From Bradyrhizobium paxllaeri (GTDB lineage Bacteria; Pseudomonadota; Alphaproteobacteria; Rhizobiales; Xanthobacteraceae): a DNA stretch of 64,000 nucleotides. The notes beneath the pieces were generated by a model. It searched no databases, was not told the origin of the DNA, and saw only the letters and a list, made by a program, of their open reading frames with translations. Shown one piece after another: positions 9,949-19,511 of this stretch (the stretch's first letter is position 1; every line of letters starts with the position of its first letter). The DNA lies in NCBI RefSeq assembly GCF_001693515.2, contig NZ_CP042968.1, forward strand, positions 62,001 to 126,000. The letters are read 5' to 3'. A program made the position numbers and the translations under genes.

Positions 9949-10938
9949 CTACGTCACCAATTCCGTCCGCGGCTTCATGCGGCGCTCCGGCGGGCGGACG
10001 GCGACATATTCGACGGCGAGATAATGTTCCGACACGGTGACGCGCTCGATCATCGTGGCTTCGATGGTCACTTCCTCGACGATCACTTCTTCAACCGGAA
10101 GCGGCGCTTCTTGGTCAATCTCTTCAGGAACAAGCGGCGGCGACTTGACTTCTGGAAACACGGCGAACTCGCCCGCTACCTCCGCGAGCGGCTTTTGTTT
10201 GTCGGCCCAGTGGAGTGCGGTGTAGTCGAAGCCGTGCACGATGGTGGGTTTGACGATTTCGAAATAGGGCGAGATGTCGAAATCGCGCGGCATGTAGAGC
10301 GAGGAATCGCGGATATGCAGGATCTCGCGCCGGGCCTTGCGCGAGGCGGCGCGGGTGATCTTGGGCAGGATCGGATAACGGACGGCGTCGAACGCCTGCG
10401 CCATCAGCGCCGAGCAGATGATTTTTGTCGGATCGCCGGAACCGAACGCAATCATGCGCCGTCGCCAGCGCTGCGGCACTGGCAGCGGGATCAGATAGCG
10501 CATCAGGTCGACGATGTTCTTGGTATCGTAGCCGAAGCCGATCCGGTTGATGGCATAGCGGCACACCGTGGTGCGGTCCTCGTAGGACAGGCCGATCGGG
10601 CGGCAGATGCGGGTGTGATAGGGATAATATTTCGACAGCGGCGCCGAAGTCACGCCTTCGCCGATATTGGCTTCGATCAGCACATGCGGCTCGCCGTCGG
10701 GCTCAAACGCGCCATCGACCGGACCGACATAGAGCGCGCCATGCGACCAGGTGGATTGCGTAAGATATTTGATGATGCCTGAGATGCGGTTGTTGCCCTC
10801 GACGAGCAGCACGTCGCCGGGCTGGATGACCCCGCGCAGATGCTCGGGATCGCTGGGCGTGAACGGCTCATAGCCCGGGACTTCCTTCTGCAGGTAGCCC
10901 GCAATCACTTGGCCGATGGTGTCGAGCATTACGCCCAT
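9949..10938 (-). CDS. YiiX/NlpC-P60-like cysteine hydrolase
   Basis: A 329-aa protein resembling the YiiX/YebB group of permuted NlpC/P60 papain-fold enzymes. QPGDVLLVEGNNRISGIIKY and STWSHGALYVG carry the catalytic His (SHG). KIICSALMAQAF carries the likely catalytic Cys. The C-terminal 80 residues are Glu/Val-rich with no recognised domain. No signal peptide is seen. The ATG at 10938 is chosen over a TTG at 10950 because GGGGAG lies 4 nt before it. The substrate is unknown; relatives act on amide or lipid-linked bonds. Confidence 0.7.
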   Translation of the reverse strand: MGVMLDTIGQVIAGYLQKEVPGYEPFTPSDPEHLRGVIQPGDVLLVEGNNRISGIIKYLTQSTWSHGALYVGPVDGAFEPDGEPHVLIEANIGEGVTSAPLSKYYPYHTRICRPIGLSYEDRTTVCRYAINRIGFGYDTKNIVDLMRYLIPLPVPQRWRRRMIAFGSGDPTKIICSALMAQAFDAVRYPILPKITRAASRKARREILHIRDSSLYMPRDFDISPYFEIVKPTIVHGFDYTALHWADKQKPLAEVAGEFAVFPEVKSPPLVPEEIDQEAPLPVEEVIVEEVTIEATMIERVTVSEHYLAVEYVAVRPPERRMKPRTELVT

Positions 10939-11127
10939 GAAACTCCCCAAGCGCGGCTTTTCTTCCGCTTTTTTTGTTTCCTTATCATGGTCGCAAGCCG
11001 TTTCAATTTAGTTCATGCCAAGGACGGATCAATCATGATTGATTTACCATGAGTGTTGCTGCGTCACGTGAGATGCGGCACAGTTCGCTAGCTGTTCTCG
11101 CTTCTTTCAGGCCGTGGAAACCATGAC

Positions 11128-12528
11128 ATGACATTGACCCGCCGCACCTTTCTGTCGGCGTCTGCAGGTCTGGCGGCGATTCCGGTTTTTTCCGGGCGAG
11201 GGGCGGCAGCGGCGCCGCTGCCGCGGGAAGCCGATATCGTCGTGATCGGGGCAGGTGCGGCCGGCATTGCTGCGGCGCGGCGGATCATGGCGGCGAACCG
11301 CAAGGTGATCGTGGTGGAGGCGGCCAACCAGATCGGTGGCCGCTGCCAGACAGACACGTCCACCTTCGACGTGCCGTTCGATCGTGGTGCGCGCTGGATG
11401 CACAATCCAGAGACCAATCCGATGATCAAGCTCGCGCGAGCAGCGGGCCTCGAGATCACGACCGCGCCTTCGGGCCAGAGGATCCGCATCGGCCGCCGCA
11501 ACGCCCGCGCCGGCGAGACCGAGGAATTTCTGGCGGCGCTGGTGCGAACCAACCGCGCCATCGACGAGGCCGCGCGGCGTCTCGACGTCTCCTGCGCCTC
11601 CGTGCTGCCGAAGGATCTCGGCGTGTGGGCGGATACGGCTGAGTTCGTGTTGGGGGCCGGTTTCTCCGGCAAGGATCTGAAGGACGTCTCGGTCGGCGAC
11701 AAGGCCCGTGCGCAGGATCGCAACACCGCGATCGGCTGCCGGCAGGGATTGGGTACGTTGATCGCAAAACTCGGCGAGCAGGTGCCGGTGGCGCTGTCGA
11801 CGCCGGCCAACCGGATGTCCTGGAGCAACCGCGACGTCATGGTGGAGACGCCAGCCGGAAAGATCGTCGCGCGCGCCGCCGTCGTCACGGTGTCAACCAA
11901 TGTGCTTGCGGCGGGCAATATCAAATTCGCGCCTGACATTCCGAAGCGCATGCTCGACGCAGCTTCGAAACTCACTCTCGGCAGCTACGACCGGATCGCG
12001 CTGCAGATGTCGGGAAATCCGCTGGGCCTCGCCCGTGACGATGTCATCATCGAACAGAGCAACTCGACGAAGACGGCGCTGATGTACGCCAATATCGGCG
12101 GATCTTCGCTCTGCACCCTCGATGTCGGCGGCTCGTTCGGTCGCGATCTTTCCGCAGAGGGCGAGAAGGCCATGGTGGCGTTTGCGGTGGAATGGCTGAC
12201 AAAACTGTACGGCAGCGAAGCGGCAGCCGCGGTGAAGAAATCGAGCGCGACGCGCTGGAATGCCGCGCCGTTCGCGCTCGGTGCGATGTCGGCGGCTGGT
12301 CCCGGCGGGCAGTCCTCGCGCAAGGTTCTGACCGAACCGATCGGCTGCATGTATCTGGCCGGCGAGGCCACCCATGAAATGCTGTGGGGAACGATCGACG
12401 GCGCCTGGGAAAGCGGCGAGCGCGCCGCCGAATCCGCGTTGCGGCGGATCGGCGCGCTAAGGGATCCCGAACCGGAAGCGCGGCCGGCGAAGCAGCGGCG
12501 GCGTGGGTCGGCGTCCCCGTCCAACTGA
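11128..12528 (+). CDS. Tat-exported FAD-dependent amine oxidase-like protein
   Basis: A 466-aa flavoprotein with a Tat signal (TRRTFLSASAGLAAIPVF), so it is probably folded in the cytoplasm and exported. The Rossmann FAD site is VVIGAGAAGIAAARRI followed by the acidic VVEAANQIGGRCQT. The C-terminal FAD motif is MYLAGEATHEMLWGTIDGAW. This layout is that of flavin amine oxidases. The substrate is unknown. A basic tail (AKQRRRGS) follows the conserved part. It stands alone between genes on the opposite strand. Confidence 0.85.
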   Translation: MTLTRRTFLSASAGLAAIPVFSGRGAAAAPLPREADIVVIGAGAAGIAAARRIMAANRKVIVVEAANQIGGRCQTDTSTFDVPFDRGARWMHNPETNPMIKLARAAGLEITTAPSGQRIRIGRRNARAGETEEFLAALVRTNRAIDEAARRLDVSCASVLPKDLGVWADTAEFVLGAGFSGKDLKDVSVGDKARAQDRNTAIGCRQGLGTLIAKLGEQVPVALSTPANRMSWSNRDVMVETPAGKIVARAAVVTVSTNVLAAGNIKFAPDIPKRMLDAASKLTLGSYDRIALQMSGNPLGLARDDVIIEQSNSTKTALMYANIGGSSLCTLDVGGSFGRDLSAEGEKAMVAFAVEWLTKLYGSEAAAAVKKSSATRWNAAPFALGAMSAAGPGGQSSRKVLTEPIGCMYLAGEATHEMLWGTIDGAWESGERAAESALRRIGALRDPEPEARPAKQRRRGSASPSN

Positions 12529-12550
12529 CCATAAGCACGTACGCAGCAAT

Positions 12551-12640
12551 CGTAGGATGGGCAAAGGCGCACTTGCGCCGTGCCCACCATCACGCACCGT
12601 GCAAGAAATGGTGGGCACGCTGCGCTTTGCCCACCCTACG
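12551..12640. repeat. palindromic repeat (GGTGGGCAAAG family), copy 2
   Basis: CGTAGGATGGGCAAAGGCG..CGTGCCCACCAT is paired with ATGGTGGGCACGC..GCTTTGCCCACCCTACG, about 90 bp. It lies between the convergent amine oxidase and TauE-like genes, and is the same family as 9849 and 25602. Confidence 0.85.
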
Positions 12641-12656
12641 TTTCCTACGCAGCTCG

Positions 12657-13427
12657 TTAGCGCAGCACGCCATCCAGCGCCGGCAATCCAAAAATCACCG
12701 CCGCCGCGATCAGCGCGTAGCAGATCGCGCGGAATACGGCCTCGCTGGCCTTGCCGAACAGCGAGGCGCCGAACCAGACGCCGCAGGCGTAGACCGGGCC
12801 GACCACCAACGCGAACTTGATCGCATTCAATGTGATCAGTCCGGTCGCGGCGTAGCTGACGGCCGAAAAGAAATCCGAGGCGCCGAAGAACAGCACGATG
12901 TTGGCGCGCGCGATGACGGGAGGGATCGGGCGGCCGAGCCAATAGCCGACGATCGGCGGACCGCCGGTCTGCGCCAGCCCGCTGCAAAAGCCTGATAGGC
13001 CACCAATGCCGACTGAGATCGCCGCGTGGTCCTTGCCGCGGTAGCGCCAGCCGGAGAGCAGCAGCATCAGCAATGCGAACACGAAAACGGATATGATCCA
13101 GCGCGTCGTTACCGGTTCGAGGCGGCTGAGGAAATAGGTCCCGATCGGTACGCCGATCAGCGCGCCGAGCACTATGACCGCGGTCGCCTTGCGGTCGGCC
13201 TTCTGCCACGCATTCGGCAGCAGCGGCGCGGCCGCGACGAAGTCGATGATCAAAAGCAGCGCTGCGACGAGCCGCGGATCGGCGATCGAGCTCGCGAGCG
13301 GCATGAAGATCAGCGCCGAGCCGAACCCGGAAAATCCCCGCGCCGTACCCGCGACAAAGGCGACCACGCAGATCGCCATCGCCGCGTTGAGGCTGATGTC
13401 AGCCGGGATGAGCGCCGCCGGACTCAT
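12657..13427 (-). CDS. TauE/SafE-family (sulfite exporter-like) permease
   Basis: A 256-aa integral membrane protein with about eight hydrophobic segments and the two family half-repeats: AGTARGFSGFGSALIFMPL (repeat 1) and GIGGLSGFCSGLAQTGGPP (repeat 2). The family exports sulfite, sulfoacetate or related anions. No sulfonate genes are adjacent, so the substrate is not assigned. It starts 6 bp downstream of the pheT stop on the same strand and could be co-transcribed. Confidence 0.85.
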   Translation of the reverse strand: MSPAALIPADISLNAAMAICVVAFVAGTARGFSGFGSALIFMPLASSIADPRLVAALLLIIDFVAAAPLLPNAWQKADRKATAVIVLGALIGVPIGTYFLSRLEPVTTRWIISVFVFALLMLLLSGWRYRGKDHAAISVGIGGLSGFCSGLAQTGGPPIVGYWLGRPIPPVIARANIVLFFGASDFFSAVSYAATGLITLNAIKFALVVGPVYACGVWFGASLFGKASEAVFRAICYALIAAAVIFGLPALDGVLR

Positions 13428-13433
13428 GCGGCA

Positions 13434-15842
13434 TCATCCCCGCAACGTGCCGCCGGTCTTCTTCGTCACCTCGGCCACGATCTTCGCCGCCACCGCTTCG
13501 ATCTCCTGATCGGTCAGCGTCTTCTCGCGCGGCTGGATCGTCACGGCAATCGCGACCGACTTTTTGTCGGGATCGATGCCCTTGCCCTCATAGAGGTCGA
13601 ATACGGACACATCCGTGATCAGCTTCTTGTCGACGCCTTGCGCTGATCGCACGATGTCGCCGGCCTTGACGGTGCGGTCGACGATGAAGGCAAAATCGCG
13701 CGACACCGGCTGGAATGCGGAGAGTTCGAGCAGCGGCCTGGCGCGGGTCGACTTCTTCTTGGCATCGGGAATGCGGTCGAGGATCACTTCGAACGCCATC
13801 AACGGGCCGTCAGCGCCGAGCGCTTCCAGCGTGCGCGGATGCAGCTCGCCGAAATAGCCGAGCACATTCTGCGGCCCGATCTGGATGGTGCCGGAGCGCC
13901 CCGGATGCAGCCAGCTCGCGCCGCCCGGCACGATCTGCAACGCCTGCATCGGCGCGCCGGCGGCAGCCAGCACCGCGAACGCATCCGCCTTGGCGTCGAG
14001 CGCATCGGTCTGGGCAGAACCGGACCAATGCCGGCCCATGCCCTTCGCAGAGGCAAAGCCGTGGCGCACGCCGGAGGCGGCAACGAACTGGGTCTCGGGC
14101 TTGTCGCCCTTGAAGACCTGACCGACCTCGAACAGCGCGACATCCGGATAGCCGCGGTTGGCATTGGCCTGCGCCGCAGCGACGAGGCCCGGCAGCAGGC
14201 TCGGCCGCATGTCGGAGAGATCGGACGCGATCGGGTTGGCGAGCGCAAGCTCCGCCTGGCCGCCGCCGAACAATTCGGCGTGCGGCTTTGAGATGAACGA
14301 CCAGGTTACGGCCTCTACCATGCCGCGCGCCGCCAGCGCACGCTTGGCGCGGCGGATGCGGTTCTGCATCGTAGTCAGCACCGGCTTGCGAGCGTCGTCG
14401 CCGCGCTCGAACGGCGTCATCGGCACCTTGTCGACGCCGACGATGCGGACAACCTCTTCGACGATATCGGCCTTGCCGTGCACGTCGGTGCGCCAGGACG
14501 GGACAGCGATCTTCACCACCGGGCCGTTGCCGGCGACCATGAAGCCGAGATGGACGAGGATGCGCCGCATCTCGATCAGCGGCACCTCGATCCCGGCGAG
14601 GCGCTTCACCTCGGCAAGCGGGAAATCGATGATGCGGTCGTCGCCGAAGGCGTTGCCGACGACAACGGTCTCCGACGGCGTGCCGCCGCACAATTCCATC
14701 ACCAGCTTGGTCGCGAGTTCGAGCCCCGGCACCATGAAGGCCGGATCGACACCGCGCTCGAAACGGTAGCGCGCATCCGAATTGATGCCGAGCTTGCGCC
14801 CGGTCTGGGCGATGTTGATCTCGTTCCACAGCGCCGATTCGATCAGCACGTCCGTCGTGTTCTCGTCGCAGCCGGAAGTCTCGCCACCCATGATGCCGGC
14901 GAGCGATTCGACGCCGTGCTCATCCGCGATCACGCAGATCGAAGGGTCGAGCGTGTAGGTGCGGCCGTCGAGCGCCAGCAGGCTTTCGCCATCCTTCGCC
15001 CGGCGAACCCTGAGATTGCCTCTCACCTTCTTCGCGTCGAACACATGCAGGGGACGGGCGCGGTCGTAGGTCATGAAGTTGGTGATGTCGACCAGCGCAT
15101 TGATCGGGCGCAACCCGATCGAGGTTAGGCGCTTCTGCAGCCATTCCGGCGAGGGGCCGTTCTTGACGCCGCGTACCAGCCGCAGCGCAAAGCCCGGACA
15201 CAGCGTGGCATCTTCCACCGTCACCTTCACCGGGCAGGGGAATTCACCCTTCACCGGCTTGATACCGGGATCGATGAACTTGCCCATGTCGGCGGCGGAG
15301 AGATCGCGCGCGATGCCGTGCACGCCGGTGCAGTCCTGGCGGTTCGGCGTCAGGTTGATTTCGAGCACGGGATCGCCGAGGCCGGCCCATTCGGCATAGC
15401 CCTTGCCGATCGGCGCATCGGCCGGCAGCTCCATGATGCCGTCATGGTCTTCGGAAATCTCGAGCTCCGCCGCCGAGCACAGCATGCCGCGGCTTTCGAC
15501 GCCTCGGATGGTGCCGACGCCGAGCGTAATGTTCTTGCCGGGGATGAATGTGCCGGGCGGCGAGAACACGCTGACCAGGCCGGCGCGCGCGTTCGGCGCC
15601 CCGCACACCACCTGCACCGGCGCAGCGCCATTGCCGGTATCGACCATGCAAACCCGCAGGCGATCCGCATTCGGATGCTGCTCGGCCGAGATCACCCGCG
15701 CAATGGAGAACGGCGCCAGCGCCTTCGCCTTGTCCTCGATGCTCTCGACCTCGAGCCCGATCATGGTGAGCTTCTCGGCGAGCTTTTCCAGGGGCTCGTC
15801 GGTGTCGAGATGTTCCTTCAGCCAGGAGAGCGTGAATTTCAT
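13434..15842 (-). CDS. pheT: phenylalanyl-tRNA synthetase beta subunit
   Basis: 802 aa, full length for a bacterial PheT, which pairs with PheS to charge tRNA-Phe. In order: an N-terminal tRNA-binding EMAP-like domain (about 40-150, [11 protein letters not shown]), B3/4 editing domain, B5 domain, catalytic-like domain ([11 protein letters not shown]) and a C-terminal anticodon-binding FDX-ACB domain ([14 protein letters not shown]). Its ATG overlaps the stop of the upstream DUF559 gene (ATGA), so the endonuclease gene is part of the pheS-pheT transcript. Confidence 0.97.
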   Translation of the reverse strand: MKFTLSWLKEHLDTDEPLEKLAEKLTMIGLEVESIEDKAKALAPFSIARVISAEQHPNADRLRVCMVDTGNGAAPVQVVCGAPNARAGLVSVFSPPGTFIPGKNITLGVGTIRGVESRGMLCSAAELEISEDHDGIMELPADAPIGKGYAEWAGLGDPVLEINLTPNRQDCTGVHGIARDLSAADMGKFIDPGIKPVKGEFPCPVKVTVEDATLCPGFALRLVRGVKNGPSPEWLQKRLTSIGLRPINALVDITNFMTYDRARPLHVFDAKKVRGNLRVRRAKDGESLLALDGRTYTLDPSICVIADEHGVESLAGIMGGETSGCDENTTDVLIESALWNEINIAQTGRKLGINSDARYRFERGVDPAFMVPGLELATKLVMELCGGTPSETVVVGNAFGDDRIIDFPLAEVKRLAGIEVPLIEMRRILVHLGFMVAGNGPVVKIAVPSWRTDVHGKADIVEEVVRIVGVDKVPMTPFERGDDARKPVLTTMQNRIRRAKRALAARGMVEAVTWSFISKPHAELFGGGQAELALANPIASDLSDMRPSLLPGLVAAAQANANRGYPDVALFEVGQVFKGDKPETQFVAASGVRHGFASAKGMGRHWSGSAQTDALDAKADAFAVLAAAGAPMQALQIVPGGASWLHPGRSGTIQIGPQNVLGYFGELHPRTLEALGADGPLMAFEVILDRIPDAKKKSTRARPLLELSAFQPVSRDFAFIVDRTVKAGDIVRSAQGVDKKLITDVSVFDLYEGKGIDPDKKSVAIAVTIQPREKTLTDQEIEAVAAKIVAEVTKKTGGTLRG

Positions 15843-16273
15843 GACGATGGCTTCTCTTGTCCCCTCTCCCGCTTGCGGGGGAGGGCTAGGGTGGGGGCTC
15901 TCTCCGCGACGGGAGCGGCAATTGCTTCGAGGACGCCTGCGCGGTTTTTCATCACATCGAGATTGCTGAAACGAAGGACTTTGAAGCCTTCGGCTTCGAT
16001 CACGGCGGATCGGGCGGCGTCTTTCTGTTCGGCTTGATCGGAAAAATGCTGGCCGCCGTCGAGTTCAATCACGAGCTTGGCTGCGTGACAGACGAAATCG
16101 ACGATGTAGTTCTGGATTGGCACCTGTCGACGAAAGCTCGCGCCGTTCAGCCGATGGCCGCGGAGCTCCGACCAAAGGATTCGTTCGACGTCGGTTGAAT
16201 TCTTGCGGAGCGCCCGCGCATTCGTGCGCAGCCGGTCGGAGACCTTCCAGTTGGGATGTTCCGGATCGACCAT
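15839..16273 (-). CDS. DUF559-domain (Vsr-like) endonuclease nested between pheS and pheT
   Basis: A 144-aa protein with a DUF559 restriction-endonuclease-like fold: [51 protein letters not shown], and [15 protein letters not shown]. The Asp of YIVDF, the ELDG pair and the HF residues form the expected PD-(D/E)XK-like core related to Vsr. The start is the ATG with GGAGG 5 nt upstream. An open frame runs much further upstream over pheS but has no support. It ends in an ATGA overlap with pheT. The last 25 residues (from [13 protein letters not shown]) are translated from a palindromic repeat. Its biological role is unknown. Confidence 0.8.
   Translation of the reverse strand: MVDPEHPNWKVSDRLRTNARALRKNSTDVERILWSELRGHRLNGASFRRQVPIQNYIVDFVCHAAKLVIELDGGQHFSDQAEQKDAARSAVIEAEGFKVLRFSNLDVMKNRAGVLEAIAAPVAERAPTLALPRKRERGQEKPSS
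15859..15910. repeat. CTCTCCCGCTTGCGGG repeat, copy 1 (inside DUF559 gene)
   Basis: CCCTCTCCCGCTTGCGGGGG followed by AGGG..AGGGTGGGGGCTCTCT. It is a short palindrome with a G-rich tail. This copy forms the 3' end of the DUF559 coding region. The others are at 16287 (inverted) and 16402. Confidence 0.8.
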
Positions 16274-16286
16274 CGACACCTCCGAT

Positions 16287-16331
16287 GCGGAGAGACCCCC
16301 ACCCCAACCCTCCCCCGCAAGCGGGAGAGGG
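16287..16331. repeat. CTCTCCCGCTTGCGGG repeat, copy 2 (inverted)
   Basis: The reverse orientation of the 15859 unit (AGAGACCCCCACCCCAACCC then TCCCCCGCAAGCGGGAGAGG), about 14 bp upstream of the DUF559 start codon. Copies 1 and 2 thus bracket the endonuclease gene as inverted repeats. Confidence 0.8.
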
Positions 16332-16401
16332 AGTTCGAGCGATTGCTCGGATGGACGGTTCGTATCCATGTTGCGAAAACTGGTTGCGCCAAGCGAGATC
16401 T

Positions 16402-16453
16402 GTTCCCTCTCCCGCTTGCGGGGGAGGGTCAGGGTGGGGGCTCTCTCCGCGAC
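16402..16453. repeat. CTCTCCCGCTTGCGGG repeat, copy 3
   Basis: Same orientation as copy 1 (CCCTCTCCCGCTTGCGGGGG, then AGGGTCAGGGTGGGGGCTCT). It lies just downstream of the pheS stop, before the DUF559 gene. Confidence 0.8.
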
Positions 16454-16470
16454 GGCAGTCTCGGCGAGGT

Positions 16471-17553
16471 TCACGTGCTCAAGCCTCCGGCGAGCATCGG
16501 GACGTCGAGCGGCTTGAAGCCGTAGTGATTGAGCCAGCGCACGTCGTTCTCGAACAACTGCCTGAGATCGGCGATGCCGTATTTCAGCATCGCGATGCGG
16601 TCGAGGCCCATGCCCCAGGCAAAGCCCTGGTAGACGTCGGGATCGATGTCGCAGGCGCGCAGCACGTTCGGATGCACCATGCCGCAGCCGAGAATTTCGA
16701 GCCAATCCTCGCCTTCGCCGAAACGGATCTCGCCCTTGTCGCGCCGGCACTGGATGTCGACCTCGAGCGACGGCTCGGTGAACGGGAAGAACGACGGGCG
16801 GAACCGCATGTTGATGTGGTCGACCTCGAAGAACGCCTTGCAGAACTCGTGCAGGATCCATTTGAGGTGACCGAGATGCGAGCCCTTGTCGATGACGAGG
16901 CCTTCGACCTGGTGGAATTGCGGCGTATGCGTCGCGTCGGAATCGATGCGATAGGTGCGGCCCGGGCAGATCACGCGGATCGGCGGCTTTTGCGACAGCA
17001 TCGTGCGCACCTGTACCGGCGACGTGTGGGTGCGCAACAGCATGCGCGAGCCGTCCTCCTTCGGGTTGAAGAAGAACGTGTCGTGCATCTCCCGCGCCGG
17101 ATGCCCTTCCGGGAAATTCAGCTTGGTGAAGTTGTAATCGTCGGTCTCGATATCGGGACCTTCGGCGATCGCAAATCCCATGTCGGCGAAGATGGTGTTG
17201 ACCTCCTCGAAGACCTGGCTCAGCGGATGGATGCGGCCCGCTTCCGCGGGCGGCTCGCGCAGCGGCAGCGTGACGTCGATGGTCTCGGAGGCCAGCCGGG
17301 CATCGAGCGCGGCCGATTTCAGGACATCGCGGCGCGCGGTGAGCGCCGCGGTGACCTTGTCCTTGGCGAGGTTGATCTTGGCGCCTTCCGTCTTGCGCTC
17401 GTCCGGCGACATCTTGCCCAGCGTGGCGAGCAGCGCCGAGATCGAGCCCTTCTTGCCGAGCGCTGCGACGCGGACGGCTTCAAGGGCAACTTCATCGCCG
17501 GCGGCGGCGATATCGTCGAGAACAGACTTTTCGAGTTTGGCGAGGTCGGACAC
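16471..17553 (-). CDS. pheS: phenylalanyl-tRNA synthetase alpha subunit
   Basis: About 360 aa, the catalytic subunit of PheRS. It has an N-terminal coiled-coil ([20 protein letters not shown]), then class II motifs: [13 protein letters not shown] and [10 protein letters not shown] (motif 1/2 region), [20 protein letters not shown] (motif 2) and [13 protein letters not shown] (motif 3). A GTG at 17553 is chosen because it gives the family's usual N-terminus and has AAAGAGA upstream. A longer frame to 17616 adds unconserved residues. It belongs to the infC-rpmI-rplT-pheS-pheT block. Confidence 0.96.
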   Translation of the reverse strand: MSDLAKLEKSVLDDIAAAGDEVALEAVRVAALGKKGSISALLATLGKMSPDERKTEGAKINLAKDKVTAALTARRDVLKSAALDARLASETIDVTLPLREPPAEAGRIHPLSQVFEEVNTIFADMGFAIAEGPDIETDDYNFTKLNFPEGHPAREMHDTFFFNPKEDGSRMLLRTHTSPVQVRTMLSQKPPIRVICPGRTYRIDSDATHTPQFHQVEGLVIDKGSHLGHLKWILHEFCKAFFEVDHINMRFRPSFFPFTEPSLEVDIQCRRDKGEIRFGEGEDWLEILGCGMVHPNVLRACDIDPDVYQGFAWGMGLDRIAMLKYGIADLRQLFENDVRWLNHYGFKPLDVPMLAGGLST

Positions 17554-17697
17554 GGTCAATCTCTTTCGCAAAAGGCCGCCGGGTTGTCGCCGCTCGGGGG
17601 CCAAAACGTCAAGCAAAAAGCCCGTTAGGGGTTTGGGCGCGCATGAACCAGTTCGAGCACCAGCGCACCAAGATGAGTTCGATCAAGGGAGCTCGAG

Positions 17698-18087
17698 ATG
17701 CGTTTTGGACCCGGGATGGCCGTTCTGGCCCTCGTTCTATCGTTTGCCGCGCCGGCCGCCGCCGAAGATTGTCCGGCGAAGTCGAGGGACGAGGTCACGG
17801 CGGCGATCAAGGCGGCTCCGAGCTGCAAGCGCGCCATGCAGATAGCCTCGGCCTGCTCGGGCGGGGCCACCGGCGACGTTGGGCTTACCGACGCCGTTGA
17901 GGCGAGATGCGAGGGTGACTTCCTGGCCCGCCTCAGCGCGCGGCAGAAGCGGACCTATCAGCGCGAGAAGGATGCCTGCGACCGAAAGTTCAGCCACGAG
18001 GAAGGCACCATGTACATTTCGTTCGCGGCGTTCTGCCGGGCGAAGGTCGCCCAGCGTTATTCGGAACGTGCGATCAAGGCCAAATAG
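17698..18087 (+). CDS. small secreted cysteine-rich protein, unknown function
   Basis: A 129-aa protein with a signal peptide (MAVLALVLSFAAPAAA, cleavage after AAA-E) and six cysteines in the mature part (EDC, SCK, ACS, RCE, ACD, FCR). That pattern is consistent with periplasmic disulfides. GGGAG lies 6 nt before the ATG. It is on the strand opposite to, and between, pheS and rplT. I recognise no named family. Confidence 0.65.
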   Translation: MRFGPGMAVLALVLSFAAPAAAEDCPAKSRDEVTAAIKAAPSCKRAMQIASACSGGATGDVGLTDAVEARCEGDFLARLSARQKRTYQREKDACDRKFSHEEGTMYISFAAFCRAKVAQRYSERAIKAK

Positions 18088-18094
18088 GCCGGCC

Positions 18095-18454
18095 TCAGGC
18101 GGCGAGGGCGGCCTTGGCCTTCTCGGCGATCGCCTGGAACGCCGCCGGCTCGTTGATGGCGAGATCCGACAGCACCTTACGGTCCACCGTGATGCCCGAC
18201 TTCGACAGGCCGTTGATGAACACGCTGTAGGTCATGCCGAACGGACGAACCGCAGCATTGAGACGCTGGATCCAGAGCGCGCGGAAGGTGCGCTTCTTGC
18301 GCTTGCGATCACGGAACGCATACTGGCCGGCCTTCTCGACGGCGGCCTTGGCGGCGCGGATGGTGTTCTTGCGGCGGCCGTAAAAGCCCTTGGCGGCCTT
18401 GTAGACTTTCTTGTGCTTGGCGTGAGAGGTCACACCGCGTTTGACGCGAGACAT
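18095..18454 (-). CDS. rplT: 50S ribosomal protein L20
   Basis: 119 aa, the usual length. It binds 23S rRNA early in 50S assembly. The highly basic N-terminus ([20 protein letters not shown], then [20 protein letters not shown]) and [20 protein letters not shown] are diagnostic. It lies 77 bp downstream of rpmI and probably forms one transcript with it and pheST. In other bacteria L20 autoregulates this operon; no leader structure for that was identified here. Confidence 0.97.
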   Translation of the reverse strand: MSRVKRGVTSHAKHKKVYKAAKGFYGRRKNTIRAAKAAVEKAGQYAFRDRKRKKRTFRALWIQRLNAAVRPFGMTYSVFINGLSKSGITVDRKVLSDLAINEPAAFQAIAEKAKAALAA

Positions 18455-18531
18455 GACTGTAATCCTTGATCAGAAATGAGGTGACGGGATCGCCGCGCGG
18501 GCGCGGCTCGGCTGTGATGGCGTGAACGCGA

Positions 18532-18732
18532 TCAGGCGTTCGGCAAGAAGTATTTCTTGACGTTGTCGCCGTCGGTCTTGAACAGCACGCGGGTGCCGCG
18601 GAGCTGACGAATCTGCTTCTTCGTCCGCTTGATCATGCCGTGGCGCTTGCCGCGCTGGGCGTGCATCACTTTGCCGGTAGCAGTCACCTTGAAGCGCTTT
18701 TTAGCGCCTGACTTGGTCTTCAGCTTGGGCAT
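18532..18732 (-). CDS. rpmI: 50S ribosomal protein L35
   Basis: 66 aa. The sequence [20 protein letters not shown] and [20 protein letters not shown] is the L35 signature. GGAG lies just upstream of the ATG (reverse of CTCC at 18740-18743). The usual upstream partner infC is displaced here by about 780 bp containing a gene on the opposite strand. Confidence 0.97.
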   Translation of the reverse strand: MPKLKTKSGAKKRFKVTATGKVMHAQRGKRHGMIKRTKKQIRQLRGTRVLFKTDGDNVKKYFLPNA

Positions 18733-18997
18733 TTGGCTCTCCTAAAGGCCGCAACACGAAAACGCCCGCGAAGGCGTTGTGCCGGCTAAAATGCTCGTTA
18801 GAGCGTTGAAAGTGCTCAGGTTTTTCCAGAAAACGGAATAACCCGCACGGACATCGACACGGCAGCCCTTGATCAGCCGGGCGATGAAGGTCGGGCTTAT
18901 GACAGAGGAAACGCCAGAAGGCAACGATGAACCGCGGAAGGGGGTCCTGCAACTACACGGTTATCTCCATCAGCATTCCCGGCCCGGAGCAGGAAAA

Positions 18998-19420
18998 ATG
19001 GCCCATTTCGATCGATCGATTGCCGTCACTCTCGCTTTTCCCCGCCTGCGCAGGCTGCGCTGGCTTCCCGTTCTTGCCGCACTAGCCGCGGTCGCGGTTC
19101 CCGCTGCCGCCGAGGCAAAGGGCGGCAGGACGCGGGCCTATGACGGCGTCTGGAACGTGGTCTTCGCTACCACGCGGGGCAATTGCAGTTCGGGCTACAG
19201 CGTCCCCTTCACCGTCATCGGCAGCCGGGTTTCGTCGGCTGGTGGCGGCCGTGTGTCGGGCTCGGTCAACCGTGCCGGTGCGGTGGCGGTCAATGTGTCG
19301 GTCGGCGCATCCAAAGCGAGCGGCGGCGGCCGGCTCGCCGGCACCTTTGGCGCAGGCTCCTGGCGCGGCATCATCACCGGCGACCGCTGCAGCGGCACCT
19401 GGCAGGCCACGCGGACGTAG
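18998..19420 (+). CDS. small secreted protein between rpmI and infC
   Basis: A 140-aa protein with a long basic then hydrophobic signal peptide (RLRRLRWLPVLAALAAVAVP, then AAAEA) and a mature part of about 90 residues rich in Gly/Ser with two cysteines (GNCSSGYSVPFTV and GDRCSGTWQATRT). The pattern (short beta-strands, a terminal GTW) suggests a small beta-sandwich, but I recognise no family. AGGA lies 5-8 nt before the ATG at 18998. An earlier in-frame start at 18869 would precede the signal peptide and is rejected. It opposes the infC-rpmI transcript. Confidence 0.6.
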   Translation: MAHFDRSIAVTLAFPRLRRLRWLPVLAALAAVAVPAAAEAKGGRTRAYDGVWNVVFATTRGNCSSGYSVPFTVIGSRVSSAGGGRVSGSVNRAGAVAVNVSVGASKASGGGRLAGTFGAGSWRGIITGDRCSGTWQATRT

Positions 19421-19461
19421 GCGGGTAGCGCGTAGCAGCGAAACCCGGGACCAAAGAAAAA

Positions 19462-19488
19462 CGGCCCGCCGGATCATCCGACGGGCCG
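19462..19488. terminator. bidirectional terminator hairpin
   Basis: CGGCCCGCCGG-atcat-CCGACGGGCCG is a GC-rich stem with one mismatch. It is preceded by an A-rich tract (a T-tract on the minus strand) and followed by CTTTC. It separates the convergent ends of the secreted-protein gene and infC. Confidence 0.7.
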
Positions 19489-19511
19489 CTTTCAATTCCA
19501 ACCACCCCAAA

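Noticed and set aside
15839..16861. A 340-codon open frame on the minus strand covering DUF559 and part of pheS
   Set aside because: The upstream two thirds lie in the wrong frame of pheS and across repeats. The DUF559 ATG at 16273 has a strong ribosome site.
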